Assembly: GCA_001898995.1 (NCBI GenBank)
Contig: MKVZ01000008.1
Coordinates: forward strand, 1-50,555
DNA length: 50,555 bases
Reading direction: 5' to 3'
Source of the DNA: Rhizobiales bacterium 63-22
GTDB lineage: Bacteria > Pseudomonadota > Alphaproteobacteria > Rhizobiales > Rhizobiaceae
Below are positions 8,936-18,212 of this stretch, piece after piece. The notes under the pieces were generated by a model. The model saw nothing but the letters and a program-made list of their open reading frames with translations, searched no databases and had not been told where the DNA came from. The translations under genes were made by a program, and so were the position numbers. The first letter of the stretch is position 1, and the number at the start of each line of letters is the position of its first letter.

Positions 8936-9919
8936 ATGTTCAGCCGTTTTCTCCATAACGGGCGCCGGCCCTTTTCCTCCCTGTCGGAGCAGGAGATACT
9001 GGCGCTCGCCATTTCCTCGGAGGAAGACGATGCCCGCATCTATCTCGCCTATGCCGAGGGGCTGCGCGGCGAATATCCGCATTCGGCGCGCATCTTCGAG
9101 AAGATGGCGGAGGAGGAGCATGCCCATCGCGACGCGCTGATCGAGCGTCACCGTGCCCGCTTCGGCGAGCATATCCCGCTCATCCGCCGCGAGCATGTCA
9201 GCGGCTATTTCACCCGCAAGCCCGACTGGCTGGTGCGCCCGCTCGGCATCGACAAGGTGCGCGACGCGGCGGCGCAGATGGAGGAGCAGGCCTACCGCTT
9301 CTACAGCGAGGCGGCGCGGCACGTCACCGATGCCGGCACGCGCAGGCTTCTGGGCGATCTCGCGATCGCGGAGAAGCAACACGAGAAGACGGCCGAGGCG
9401 CTGGAACGCACCTTCGTTCCCGGTTCGGTGCGGGACGAGGAGCACGCCGCCGAGCGCAAGCGCTTCCTGCTCACCTTCGTGCAGCCGGGCCTCGCCGGGC
9501 TGATGGACGGCTCGGTCTCCACGCTGGCGCCGATCTTCGCCGCCGCCTTCGCCACCGGCGACACATGGCAGACCTTTCTTGTCGGGCTTTCGGCTTCGCT
9601 CGGCGCGGGCATCTCCATGGGCTTCACCGAGGCCGTACACGACGACGGCAGGCTTTCTGGGCGCGGCTCGCCGGTCTGGCGCGGCCTTTCCTGCGGCATC
9701 ATGACCGCGCTGGGCGGACTCGGCCACGCCCTGCCCTATCTGATCCACGATTTCCGCCTCGCGACAACACTCGCCGTGCTGCTGGTCTTCTGCGAATTGT
9801 GGGCCATCGCCTATATCCAGAACCGTTTCATGGAAACGCCGTTCTTCCGCTCCGTCTTGCAGGTCGTGCTCGGCGGCGGACTGGTTCTGGGCGTGGGAAT
9901 ACTGATCGGCAACGCCTGA
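8936..9919 (+). CDS. mbfA: Membrane-bound ferritin, ferritin-VIT1 fusion iron exporter
   Basis: The 327-residue protein joins an N-terminal ferritin/erythrin-like four-helix domain (to about residue 160, with iron ligands in SSEEDD near 27-32, EEEHAH near 59-64 and AEKQHEK later) to a C-terminal VIT1/CCC1-type membrane domain. MbfA exports iron and protects against iron and peroxide stress. The Irr box upstream fits derepression at high iron. It ends 3 bases before the convergent glutamine amidotransferase gene, so both must terminate within coding sequence or by Rho. Confidence 0.92.
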   Translation: MFSRFLHNGRRPFSSLSEQEILALAISSEEDDARIYLAYAEGLRGEYPHSARIFEKMAEEEHAHRDALIERHRARFGEHIPLIRREHVSGYFTRKPDWLVRPLGIDKVRDAAAQMEEQAYRFYSEAARHVTDAGTRRLLGDLAIAEKQHEKTAEALERTFVPGSVRDEEHAAERKRFLLTFVQPGLAGLMDGSVSTLAPIFAAAFATGDTWQTFLVGLSASLGAGISMGFTEAVHDDGRLSGRGSPVWRGLSCGIMTALGGLGHALPYLIHDFRLATTLAVLLVFCELWAIAYIQNRFMETPFFRSVLQVVLGGGLVLGVGILIGNA

Positions 9920-9922
9920 ATA

Positions 9923-10717
9923 TCAGACCGCGATCCGCATCGGCTGCATGAACGGCTCGATGGCGATGCGGCCCTGCCGCGAGACGGTGACGAAACTGCC
10001 GGGCGGCACGGCCATCCAGTTGGCCGCCTCGCCGTCGAGCGGCTCCGACACCACGCAGATGCCGGAAGAAGGCGCCAGCGTCGCCGTGTAAAGCGTCGGC
10101 GCGAAGGCGTCGGTGGCGTAGCGGACCGCATAAAGCCGGTCGCCGTCGGAAAAGGCGGCGGTGAGCCGCAGGAAGGGCGTCACGCCCGCCGCCTCGGCTT
10201 CGGCGATGACGGTCTTCACCATCCGTTCCGATGCCCCCGCCGGATCGCTGTCCAGCCCGCATTCCAGCATCAGAAGGAAAATCAGTTCCGAATCGGTGGA
10301 ACCCTGCTTCTGCGCATAGACATGGTCGCTCAGATGCGCCTCCAGCCTGCGGCGCAGCCGCGCAAAATCGCCGATCTGGCCATTGTGCATGAAGCTCCAG
10401 CGGCCCGAAGCGAAGGGATGGCAGTTGGAACGGCTGGTCAGCCCGCCGGTCGCGGCACGCACATGGGCGAGGAAGAGCCGCGAGCGGATCTGGCGCGCCA
10501 GGCTGTGCAGGTTCTGGTCGGACCACGCCGGCAGGATATCGCGATAAAGTCCCGGCTCGCTGCGCTGCCCATACCATGCCACGCCGAAACCGTCGCCATT
10601 GGTGCGCGTCTTGGCTTCGTGGGCGTCGTGGCTCTGCGCCACGAGCGAATGGCAGGGGGACAGGATGATGTCTTCCAGCCAGGTTTCAGGTCCGAGATAG
10701 GCGGCCCAGCGGCACAT
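9923..10717 (-). CDS. Class II glutamine amidotransferase (YafJ/EgtC-like)
   Basis: After removal of Met1 the protein begins with Cys2, the N-terminal nucleophile of class II (Ntn) amidotransferases. GDGFGVAWY, LAHVRAAT and FMHNGQI are the conserved pocket motifs. At 264 residues it is a stand-alone glutaminase domain, like YafJ of E. coli or the ergothioneine enzyme EgtC. No ergothioneine genes are next to it, so the acceptor is unknown. Confidence 0.85.
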   Translation of the reverse strand: MCRWAAYLGPETWLEDIILSPCHSLVAQSHDAHEAKTRTNGDGFGVAWYGQRSEPGLYRDILPAWSDQNLHSLARQIRSRLFLAHVRAATGGLTSRSNCHPFASGRWSFMHNGQIGDFARLRRRLEAHLSDHVYAQKQGSTDSELIFLLMLECGLDSDPAGASERMVKTVIAEAEAAGVTPFLRLTAAFSDGDRLYAVRYATDAFAPTLYTATLAPSSGICVVSEPLDGEAANWMAVPPGSFVTVSRQGRIAIEPFMQPMRIAV

Positions 10718-10825
10718 GATTGATCCGGCTCCGGCATGATCGTCCGTACAGCCATCCTGCCGGACGAATCATTCCAAATGGTGAATGTCTCAGTGTCTGA
10801 ATCAAAAAGCGGCAGGCCGTGGCGA

Positions 10826-10900
10826 AAATGGTGATTTTCGAGCACCGGAGCGCAGCGTACTGAACGTACGTGAGCATCGGAAGCGCAGAAAAGGCCATTT
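10826..10900. repeat. 75-bp imperfect palindrome, probable dispersed repeat
   Basis: The left arm runs from AAATGG through TTTTC, GAGCACCGGAGC and CGTAC; the right arm is its imperfect reverse complement, ending GGCCATTT, with the centre near 10856-10870. Neither arm codes for protein. It resembles the Brucella/Rhizobium class of intergenic palindromes but is distinct from types A and B found elsewhere here. Confidence 0.55.
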
Positions 10901-10933
10901 GCAGCCCGGCATGGCGGCTTTTGGAACAGACAC

Positions 10934-11149
10934 TCAACGGCTGCGATTATGCGTGCGCTCATAAAGCTGGCGCACGGTCATGCTGGCGGTCTTCTCGAAC
11001 AGGAACGGCAGAACCGCATGGACCAGCGCCGCGAAGGCGGCGGCGAACAGGCGGAACGAGAATTTTCCGGCGAAAGCCATGTGCTCGAAATAGGTTTCGT
11101 CCACCGATGCGGGATGTTCGGTAAAGATACGGGTGATGCGCGTCGTCAT
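10934..11149 (-). CDS. DUF6356 family small membrane protein
   Basis: The protein has 71 residues. The opening FTEHPASVDETYFEHM and the hydrophobic FRLFAAAFAALVHAVLPFLF segment (about residues 33-52) match the DUF6356 family found widely in Rhizobiales. One transmembrane helix is likely. GGAGAAA stands 6 bases before the ATG. Function is unknown and the neighbours do not suggest one. Confidence 0.8.
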   Translation of the reverse strand: MTTRITRIFTEHPASVDETYFEHMAFAGKFSFRLFAAAFAALVHAVLPFLFEKTASMTVRQLYERTHNRSR

Positions 11150-11291
11150 GGATTTTCTCCGTTCCGGACAATCTGTCGCTGTCTTCGTGCCCTCTGGCGG
11201 GTTCGATGGAAAATCATTCTAACGGAACGGCAGGAGATGAAATCTCAAATTATCCTTGCAATCCGGCGACCATTGGGACGAATATCCCATC

Positions 11292-11759
11292 ATGAGCACA
11301 TCATTGGACGATATGGACCGTAAAATCCTCACAGAGCTGCAAAGGGACGGCTCCTTGTCGGTCGATTCGCTTTCGGAACGGGTGCATCTGTCGCGCAACG
11401 CCTGCTGGCGGCGCGTCCGGCGCATGGAGGACGAAAGCATCATCAAGGGCCGCGTCGCGCTGGTGGATGCGGAAATGGCCGGCTGCGGCCTGTCGGTGTT
11501 CATCCTCGTGCGCACTTCCAGCCACGATCCCCACTGGCTGGCGTGCTTCCGCGCCGCCACCCAGCGGCTTCCCGAGATCGTCGGCGTCTACCGCATGACC
11601 GGCGACCTCGACTATGTGCTGAAGGCGCGCGTTTCGGACGTGAAGGCCTATGACCGGCTCTACCAGCGCCTGATCGCCAGCGTGCCGCTGTCGGACGTCT
11701 CCGCCTCCTTCGTAATGGAGGAGATCAAGGAGACCACGGCGGTTCCGCTCAATCCCTGA
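11292..11759 (+). CDS. Lrp/AsnC family transcriptional regulator
   Basis: The protein has 155 residues. The N-terminal winged helix-turn-helix (DRKILTELQRDG to about residue 60) is followed by the RAM ligand-binding domain with VGVYRMTGDLDYVLKARV. These regulators sense amino acids and often control a divergent gene. Here the divergent neighbour is the DUF6356 gene, 142 bases away. The start at 11292 is used because it gives the standard N-terminus. Confidence 0.88.
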   Translation: MSTSLDDMDRKILTELQRDGSLSVDSLSERVHLSRNACWRRVRRMEDESIIKGRVALVDAEMAGCGLSVFILVRTSSHDPHWLACFRAATQRLPEIVGVYRMTGDLDYVLKARVSDVKAYDRLYQRLIASVPLSDVSASFVMEEIKETTAVPLNP

Positions 11760-11875
11760 AGAGGGCTGTGACGGCGCCGCATAAAACCGTGAACCGGTAC
11801 AGCAAGGCCATTGCAAAACCGCAAATAGCGGTACACCTTTCCCGCGTTTTCGCGTATGAGCGTCGCCAATCTGGA

Positions 11876-11953
11876 CTAGTGGAACGAATTTGACATTTGC
11901 ATCCCATTCGACATCGTGCGGTGAGCAAATGTCAAATTCAAAAGTTCCACTAG
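11876..11953. repeat. 78-bp palindrome IR1, mini inverted-repeat element
   Basis: Both ends are CTAGTGGAAC and its complement; inner arms end ATTTGC / GCAAAT around a 24-base centre. The left arm has 25 bases and the right arm 29, the extra four being AAAA on the + strand. It is non-coding and lies between the Lrp gene and dut. It pairs with IR2 as an inverted copy. Confidence 0.85.
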
Positions 11954-11967
11954 AAATCAATAACTTC

Positions 11968-12044
11968 CTAGTGGTTTTCTCGATTCTGATATTTGCTTCA
12001 GCGCCTATATCAAACGGATGCAAATGTCAGAATCAAACCACTAG
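11968..12044. repeat. 77-bp palindrome IR2, inverted copy of IR1
   Basis: The ends are CTAGTGGTTT and its complement. The left arm has 29 bases and the right arm 25, the mirror image of IR1, and the central bases resemble IR1's centre when reversed. Compared with IR1, several positions differ in both arms so that pairing is kept. It ends 18 bases before the dut start and could be in its leader. Confidence 0.85.
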
Positions 12045-12062
12045 CGCAGGAAAGGCTCTCAC

Positions 12063-12536
12063 ATGACCGCAGCATCTTCCCACCTTCCCACGCTCGGCAT
12101 TATCCGCCTCGAACATGCGAAGGGGCTGGACCTTCCCGCCTATGAAACGCACGGCTCCGCCGGCATGGACCTGCGCGCGGCCGTGGCCGAGGACCGCCAG
12201 ATCGTGCTGCTGCCCGGCCGCCGCACGCTGGTGCCGACCGGCCTCGTCTTCGAGATACCCGAAGGCTACGAGGTACAGATACGCCCGCGCTCCGGCCTCG
12301 CCTTCAAGCACGGCATCACCTGCCTCAACACGCCCGGCACCATCGATTCCGATTATCGCGGCGAGGTGAAGGTGCTGCTGGTCAACCTTGGCGACGACGA
12401 TTTCCGCATCGAGCGCGGCATGCGCATCGCGCAGGCCGTCTTCGCTCCGGTCGTGCAGCCGAAAATCGAGGAACGCAGCGCCGTCAGCGAAACCACGCGC
12501 GGCGCGGGCGGCTTCGGCTCCACCGGTACCGCCTGA
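12063..12536 (+). CDS. dut: dUTP diphosphatase (dUTPase)
   Basis: The 157-residue trimeric-type dUTPase shows all five family motifs: [41 protein letters not shown] and the glycine-rich tail [10 protein letters not shown]. It hydrolyses dUTP to dUMP, keeping uracil out of DNA and feeding thymidylate synthesis. Its upstream region is filled by two large palindromes. The next gene is convergent, with no bases between the two stops. Confidence 0.96.
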   Translation: MTAASSHLPTLGIIRLEHAKGLDLPAYETHGSAGMDLRAAVAEDRQIVLLPGRRTLVPTGLVFEIPEGYEVQIRPRSGLAFKHGITCLNTPGTIDSDYRGEVKVLLVNLGDDDFRIERGMRIAQAVFAPVVQPKIEERSAVSETTRGAGGFGSTGTA

Positions 12537-13598
12537 TCACCTTTTATCGGTTCCCGAAAGCGCACGCTGCAATATTTCGGCCACGGCGATGCTGTGCGAA
12601 AGCGGCATGACGGGACTGGAGATTTCGCCGGCGCGCACCGCATCGCGCACGGCGCAGGCCTCGAATTGCAGCCCGTTGCCGGCCAAGGCATGGTTCTCAG
12701 CCTTGCGTCCCGGCAGGGACAGGCGCTTCATCGCCTTGCCGGCCAGACCGCCGGCGCGCGGACCGAACAGCGACGAGCGCATCGCCCCGGCGGAAAGCAG
12801 CGTCAGGCGCTCCGCCTTCAGAAAGGGCGCATGGATCAGCAGGCCGCCCTGCGTGCCCTCGATCAGCATCAGGTTTTCCCCGTCGCGGTCGAAGCCGCAG
12901 GAAAGCCGCGCCGTGGCCCCGTCCTTCCATGCCAGATCGATCTCCGTGCGCATGTCCACGCCGCTCGGCGCGCGCACGGAATGGCCGCCGGTTTCATCCG
13001 GCAGCCCCATGAAAAAGAGCGCCAGCGACACCGGATAGACGCCGAGATCGAAGGCGGCACCCCCGCCAAGCGCCGGATCGAAGAACCGGCTTTGCGGATC
13101 ATAGGCCCGGAAATAGGAAAGATCGGCCTCGATGTGCGTCACCTTGCCGATGCGGCCTGCCGCGATGTGCCGCCGCGCCGACTGGATGGCGGGCAGGAAG
13201 CGCGTCCACATGGCTTCCATCACGAAGACGGTCTGCTCCTTCGCCGTCGTTTCGATGGCGGCCGCGCCGCGCGCGTCGAGCGCCAGCGGTTTTTCGGTGA
13301 GGCAGGGCTTGCCCGCCGCGATGGCCTGCAAGGTCTGCGGCACATGCAGCGCGCTGGGCGTGGCGATATAGACGGCGTCGATGGCCGGGTCCGAAAGAAA
13401 GGCTTGTGCGTCGGCATGGGCCCGCGCCGCGCCGATGCGGCGGCAGAAGGCTTCCGCCGATTCCGCCGAGCGCGAACAGACGGCCTCGACCCGCATGTCG
13501 CCGCTTGCCGCGACATCGTGCGCGAACGACGCCGCGATGACGCCGGTCCCCCATATGCCCCAGCGAAAATCGCCGTTTCGCGTCCTGTCCTGCTGCAC
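12537..13598 (-). CDS. Gfo/Idh/MocA family oxidoreductase
   Basis: The protein has 353 residues. The N-terminal Rossmann fold (WGIWGTGVIAASFA) binds NAD(P) and the EKPLAL motif around residue 97-102 carries the catalytic-region lysine. The C-terminal half is the family's beta-sheet substrate domain. Members act on sugars, inositols, dihydrodiols and biliverdin, and the sequence does not identify the substrate. It stands alone, convergent with dut. Confidence 0.88.
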   Translation of the reverse strand: MQQDRTRNGDFRWGIWGTGVIAASFAHDVAASGDMRVEAVCSRSAESAEAFCRRIGAARAHADAQAFLSDPAIDAVYIATPSALHVPQTLQAIAAGKPCLTEKPLALDARGAAAIETTAKEQTVFVMEAMWTRFLPAIQSARRHIAAGRIGKVTHIEADLSYFRAYDPQSRFFDPALGGGAAFDLGVYPVSLALFFMGLPDETGGHSVRAPSGVDMRTEIDLAWKDGATARLSCGFDRDGENLMLIEGTQGGLLIHAPFLKAERLTLLSAGAMRSSLFGPRAGGLAGKAMKRLSLPGRKAENHALAGNGLQFEACAVRDAVRAGEISSPVMPLSHSIAVAEILQRALSGTDKR

Positions 13599-13669
13599 AG
13601 CGCCTTGCCCTGTCTCCGGTTACATAAGGCTCTATAACATCTTGCAGCCGAATGGAACCGTTTGGCGTC

Positions 13670-13740
13670 GCGTAAATGCGGTGAAAACAAAGAGATAGAA
13701 CGGCTACGCCGATTCCGGTCGACGATGAACCGCTCTATAG
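13670..13740. repeat. Type B mosaic repeat, copy 2
   Basis: The GCGTAAATGCGG start, the AAAACAAAGAGATAGAACGG linker and the ending ACCGCTCTATAG match the second half of the copy at 48819-48920. The ending pairs with the linker part (AGAACGG / CCGCTCT), giving a large loop. It sits between the Gfo/Idh/MocA gene start and the tonB terminator. Confidence 0.7.
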
Positions 13741-13771
13741 CGCAAGACGATACGGATAAAAGGCGAGCCCC

Positions 13772-13807
13772 GGAAGCCAGGCCGGCAGCAAGGCCGGCCT
13801 GGCTTCC
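13772..13807 (-). terminator. Long hairpin after tonB
   Basis: A perfect 15-bp stem (GGAAGCCAGGCCGGC and its complement) with a 6-base loop starts 6 bases after the tonB stop. On the minus strand it is followed by a CTTTTAT stretch about 10 bases on, so it probably ends the exbB-exbD-tonB transcript although the T-run is displaced. Confidence 0.7.
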
Positions 13808-13813
13808 GCCCGT

Positions 13814-14791
13814 CTACCTGAACACGAGCGGCAGGGTAATGGGCATCCGTGCCCGCGCAAGCGCCGGCGGCGGGGCGGGCACCGGCGAAGCCTGCCTTGC
13901 GGCCTCGACCACAAGCCGGTCGAGGGTCGGATCGCCGGACGAACCGGCCAGCCGCACGGAAAGCACATTGCCCGATGGATCGATCACGAAATTGATCACC
14001 ACACGGCCGCTGGCATCGTGCGCCCTGCCCTGCACCGCACGGCGGATGCGCTGCATATGCGCGTTCATCCTGGCAAGCCACTTGTTGGAATCCACGCCCG
14101 GCGAAGCCGAATTCTGTCCGCGCCGGTTGGTGGCCGCCTTCGGTCCGTTGTCGGCGTCGATGTGCGGCGCGCTGGCGCGGCTGCTTGCCGGCGCGGGCTC
14201 GGCCTTCCTCGGCTTCGGCTTGCGCGGCTTTTCAGGCTTCGGCTTTTTCGGTTTGGGCTTCGGCTTCTCGACCTTTTTCGGCTCCGGCTTAGGGTCGGGT
14301 TTCGGCTCGATCTTCTCCTGCGGCTTTTCTTCCGGCTTCTGGGCCACGACCTCGGGGTTCGGAGCCGGCGCCACGTCGGGAACGATCTCCTCGGCCTGCT
14401 GCACCGGCTTCGGATCGGGCTGCGGCGCGGGTTCGGGCGGCGTCTCCGCCTGCTGCGGCTGCGGGTCGGGCTGCTTCGTCTTTTCCGGCTCCGGCGGTGT
14501 CGGTTCCTCTTCCTTCGGCGCCTCGGTCATTTCCGGCCGGACCTCGTCCGAAACCTGTTCCTCGGCGGGCGCCATGGGTTCGGGCGCAAGTTCGACCGCC
14601 ATGGCTGCCACCGGCGCGCCCGCGGGCTGGTCGTCGTCCACCGTTTGCAGGACATAGGCTCCCGCGGCATGGACGGCGAGAACGAACAGGCCCGCGCAGA
14701 TCCAGCGCGCCGCCTCGCGCCACGCGGAATGCTGCGGCGTGTCGGACGATGGCCGCCCCACCGGTGGATGTTCGGGCGGAAGCGTCTTCAT
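13814..14791 (-). CDS. tonB: Energy transducer TonB
   Basis: The 325-residue protein has an N-terminal membrane anchor (about residues 28-48), a long Pro/Glu/Lys spacer (about 90-200) with many Lys-Pro and Glu-Pro units to span the periplasm, and a C-terminal TonB domain (about 235-325). With ExbB and ExbD it uses proton motive force to drive outer-membrane receptors for iron complexes. The start overlaps the exbD stop by 4 bases. The DNA of the spacer is low in complexity and gives long false ORFs on the other strand. Confidence 0.92.
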   Translation of the reverse strand: MKTLPPEHPPVGRPSSDTPQHSAWREAARWICAGLFVLAVHAAGAYVLQTVDDDQPAGAPVAAMAVELAPEPMAPAEEQVSDEVRPEMTEAPKEEEPTPPEPEKTKQPDPQPQQAETPPEPAPQPDPKPVQQAEEIVPDVAPAPNPEVVAQKPEEKPQEKIEPKPDPKPEPKKVEKPKPKPKKPKPEKPRKPKPRKAEPAPASSRASAPHIDADNGPKAATNRRGQNSASPGVDSNKWLARMNAHMQRIRRAVQGRAHDASGRVVINFVIDPSGNVLSVRLAGSSGDPTLDRLVVEAARQASPVPAPPPALARARMPITLPLVFR

Positions 14792-15312
14792 TGCGCGGCT
14801 CCCGCCGGGGCTGGTGGTGTCGATGCCGGGGCCGGAGATGGGGCCGAGGTCGTGGTCGGTTGCAAAGGCGCTGCGGAGGCGGGCGCATCCGCGCCGGCGG
14901 TTTCGAGCCCGACCAGCGCGATCTTCAGGTAGCCGGCCTCACGCAGCAGGTTCATCACCCGCATCAGTTCGCCATAGCCGACCGTCTTGTCGGCACGCAG
15001 GAAGATGCGCGTCTCCTTGTTGTTTTCCGAAAGCTTGTCCAGCATCGCGCCGAGACTGTCGCGCAGCACGGTATCGTTGCCGACGCTGATGGAAAGATCC
15101 TGCTTAAGCGTCACATAGAGCGGCTTGTCCGGGCGCGGCGCGGGCGTTGCGGTCGAGGCCGGCAGGTCCACATGCACGTCCACCGTCGCCAGCGGCGCGG
15201 CGACCATGAAGATGATGAGCAGCACCAGAATGACGTCGATGAAGGGCGTGACGTTGATCTCGTGGTTGAGTTCGAGATCGTCGCCGCCGCTCTCGCGAAT
15301 CTTGCTGGCCAT
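14788..15312 (-). CDS. exbD: Biopolymer transport protein ExbD
   Basis: The 174-residue protein has a single N-terminal membrane helix preceded by [19 protein letters not shown], which holds the essential Asp of the ExbD/TolR proton channel (FIDV). The periplasmic domain contains [23 protein letters not shown] Pro/Ala-rich C-terminal tail of about 25 residues is an extension. It follows exbB by 18 bases and overlaps tonB. Confidence 0.93.
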   Translation of the reverse strand: MASKIRESGGDDLELNHEINVTPFIDVILVLLIIFMVAAPLATVDVHVDLPASTATPAPRPDKPLYVTLKQDLSISVGNDTVLRDSLGAMLDKLSENNKETRIFLRADKTVGYGELMRVMNLLREAGYLKIALVGLETAGADAPASAAPLQPTTTSAPSPAPASTPPAPAGAAQ

Positions 15313-15330
15313 GGCCTTGCTCCCCCGCCT

Positions 15331-16272
<942 letters not shown>

Positions 16273-16339
16273 ATCCTTGCCTTTTGATTTTTCGCGGCCA
16301 GCCGCCGCTCGTCAGGCCCCTAAATAGACTCCATTAATA

Positions 16340-16354
16340 TGAGGTTGCAAGTCA
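16340..16354. promoter_or_regulatory. Possible iron-responsive IRO box upstream of exbB
   Basis: TGA-N9-TCA occurs 68 bases before exbB within a slightly larger inverted repeat (ATATGA...TCATGT). TGA-N9-TCA is the core of the RirA-linked IRO box of rhizobia. The core is short and can occur by chance, so this rests mainly on its place in front of an iron-uptake operon. Confidence 0.4.
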
Positions 16355-16474
16355 TGTTTGATTTCTTTGATGGGAAATGCACGAATAGCGGTTGCATATC
16401 GGCCGCAAATCAGACCTCATGCGGCTCACGTCGGGAGCTTTCCGTGCCGAAGAGGGAAAGCCGGAGGAAATGCC

Positions 16475-16633
16475 ATGATGCTGAAAGAGATTCAGGCCCT
16501 CGAACATGCCGCCCGCACCGCCATGGCGGGCAATGACGATCCGCTGCCGGTGCAGCAGCGCCCGCTGAACCCCGCTTATTTCGGCCTCGCCGTGCTGGTG
16601 ATCGCCGGCGCGGCCTACCTGCTGCTCGCCTGA
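16475..16633 (+). CDS. Small single-pass membrane protein, unknown
   Basis: The protein has 52 residues. A soluble N-terminal half is followed by a hydrophobic helix at about residues 34-52 that runs to the C-terminus (YFGLAVLVIAGAAYLLLA). The start is fixed by GGAGGAA 5 bases upstream; a second ATG follows immediately. I do not recognise a family. It diverges from exbB and may share the intergenic control region. Confidence 0.6.
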   Translation: MMLKEIQALEHAARTAMAGNDDPLPVQQRPLNPAYFGLAVLVIAGAAYLLLA

Positions 16634-16868
16634 TCCGCCCGGATTTGTCACAAAACTGTCACATAACTTGCATCGTTTTCATCCGGTTGTCACACTTGCC
16701 TTAATTTTGCGAGGGCCAGCCGCTCGCGTTTACCATGCGGCACGACAATCGGTCCGATGGCGGCCCGATAACGACAGGCACGGTTGCCCCGATCCCGCCC
16801 GCCATGCAACCATTACGCGGCGTCGACGTTATGGTGACGGTAACGGACAATTGAACAGGAGAGCCGAT

Positions 16869-17222
16869 ATGGCGCGTGCATCCGCGAAGACGAGCAAGAT
16901 CGAGGAAAAGATCGAAGAGACCCTGGGCGGTTCCGCCGATGGCGACTTGCAGGCGCAGGTCGAGCAGTTGAAGAAGGATATCGCTTCCATCGCCGGGACA
17001 CTGGCAGACCTCGGCTCGCAGAAGGTGCGCGCGGCAAGGAAGAACGCGCGGCAGACCTACCGCAGCGCCCGCCTGCAGGGTGAGGACGTGGTGGACGATC
17101 TGCGCGGCAAGGCCGAGGATTTCGAGGAACAGATTTGCGCCACCGTGCGGGAACGCCCGCTCACCTCGCTCGCGACGGCGGTCGGCGTGGGCTATCTTCT
17201 TGCCCTGTTCACGCGCCGCTGA
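16869..17222 (+). CDS. DUF883/YqjD-ElaB-like protein
   Basis: The 117-residue protein has a charged, coiled-coil-prone region (about residues 8-95) and a short C-terminal hydrophobic segment (TSLATAVGVGYLLALF). This is the layout of YqjD/ElaB, tail-anchored inner-membrane proteins that bind ribosomes in stationary phase. AGGAGA precedes the ATG. It is followed after 6 bases by a holin-like membrane gene, mirroring the E. coli yqjD-yqjE order. Confidence 0.75.
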   Translation: MARASAKTSKIEEKIEETLGGSADGDLQAQVEQLKKDIASIAGTLADLGSQKVRAARKNARQTYRSARLQGEDVVDDLRGKAEDFEEQICATVRERPLTSLATAVGVGYLLALFTRR

Positions 17223-17228
17223 CGCCCC

Positions 17229-17675
17229 ATGCTGAAGACCCTCGCGCCCCTCCTCTCCGCGCTCGCCGGCGAGGAACTGAAATATACCGCCGGGCGCACG
17301 CGGCGCGCGGCGATCTATGGCGTGGTGATCGCGCTTTTCGCGATCATCGCCGTCGCCTTTTTCTGCATCGCAGCCTTTCTGGCGCTGGCGCAGCATTACG
17401 GCGGGCCGCTTTCGGCGCTCGTTCTGGCGGTGATATCGCTCTTGGTGGCGCTGATCGTGCTGGCGGTGATGAAAATCCAGGCCGCAGCGGCGGCGAAAAA
17501 ACGCCGGGAAAAGCTGGAGGCCGACAAATCCGCGCTCATGGCGACGGCCGCCATCGCCACCATACCGGCCATACTGAAGCGCCCGCTGCTGGCTGCGGCC
17601 CTGCCGCTTGCCGGTCTCGCGCTGCTCGCCCTGTTGCCGGACAGAAAAAAACGCCCGCCGAAGGATAAAACCTGA
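17229..17675 (+). CDS. Phage-holin-superfamily/YqjE-like membrane protein
   Basis: The 148-residue protein has two strong helices (about residues 28-53 and 60-80) and a weaker hydrophobic C-terminal region (about 105-137). Position directly after the YqjD-like gene points to the YqjE (DUF1469) family, which is grouped with holins by fold and not by known lytic role. Function is unknown. A 12-bp hairpin follows. Confidence 0.7.
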   Translation: MLKTLAPLLSALAGEELKYTAGRTRRAAIYGVVIALFAIIAVAFFCIAAFLALAQHYGGPLSALVLAVISLLVALIVLAVMKIQAAAAAKKRREKLEADKSALMATAAIATIPAILKRPLLAAALPLAGLALLALLPDRKKRPPKDKT

Positions 17676-17729
17676 AACAGCGGCTTGCGGCGGCGGATTA
17701 GTCCGGGATGGATATTTCCACCATATTCC

Positions 17730-17758
17730 GCTCAAGCCGGGTAACTCCCGGCTTGAGC
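17730..17758. terminator. Hairpin between convergent genes
   Basis: A perfect 12-bp stem (GCTCAAGCCGGG / CCCGGCTTGAGC) with a 5-base loop lies between the YqjE-like gene and the convergent small secreted protein gene. Neither side has a T-run. It may end transcription from both sides with help, or act only as a 3' stabiliser. Confidence 0.5.
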
Positions 17759-17813
17759 GATTGAAGACGATTCACGTTATTGCTACAGGCCCGATTACTA
17801 CAGGCCCGGGGCC

Positions 17814-18074
17814 TCAGCGGTAACGCCAGCCGCCGTGATGCCATTCGCGATGGGCCCAGTAGCGATGGCCGTCCCACCAGCCGCGGCCGTGATAGAAGAC
17901 ACCGACGCGGGCGCCGGGCACGACGATGACCGCGCCGGGGCGGCGGTTCGGGTGGCAATAGCCGCGCATATCGCGATGAAAGCCGATGCCGCATCCCTGA
18001 CGGGCTTCAGCGGTCGAGGCGATGCCCGCAAGGGCGGCCGAGGCGGTCAAGGCGATGACAAGAAGTTTTTTCAT
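17814..18074 (-). CDS. Small secreted GCG_CRPN-type protein
   Basis: The 86-residue protein has a signal peptide ending near residue 24 (AEA). The mature part starts GCGIGFHRDMRGYCHPN, the GCG prefix and CxPN block after which the family is named, and ends in a His/Trp/Tyr/Arg-rich tail. The role is unknown; the His-rich end could bind metal, which is only a guess. It stands alone in a gap between larger genes. Confidence 0.75.
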   Translation of the reverse strand: MKKLLVIALTASAALAGIASTAEARQGCGIGFHRDMRGYCHPNRRPGAVIVVPGARVGVFYHGRGWWDGHRYWAHREWHHGGWRYR

Positions 18075-18212
18075 GATGTCCTCTCTCTTCGATTCATCCG
18101 GCGCGCTTCACGCGCGCCGGATACTCCTTGAACGCACGACCATGCGATTTCCGTCGCCTGAACTTGCATTTCCTTGTATTTTTCACATCGGGCCTGAAAG
18201 AGATGCGGGCGC

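Noticed and set aside
10918..10945. GGAAC followed by CGAT as an EcfG promoter
   Set aside because: The -10 does not fit and it lies within the 3' end of the DUF6356 gene, pointing away from any start.
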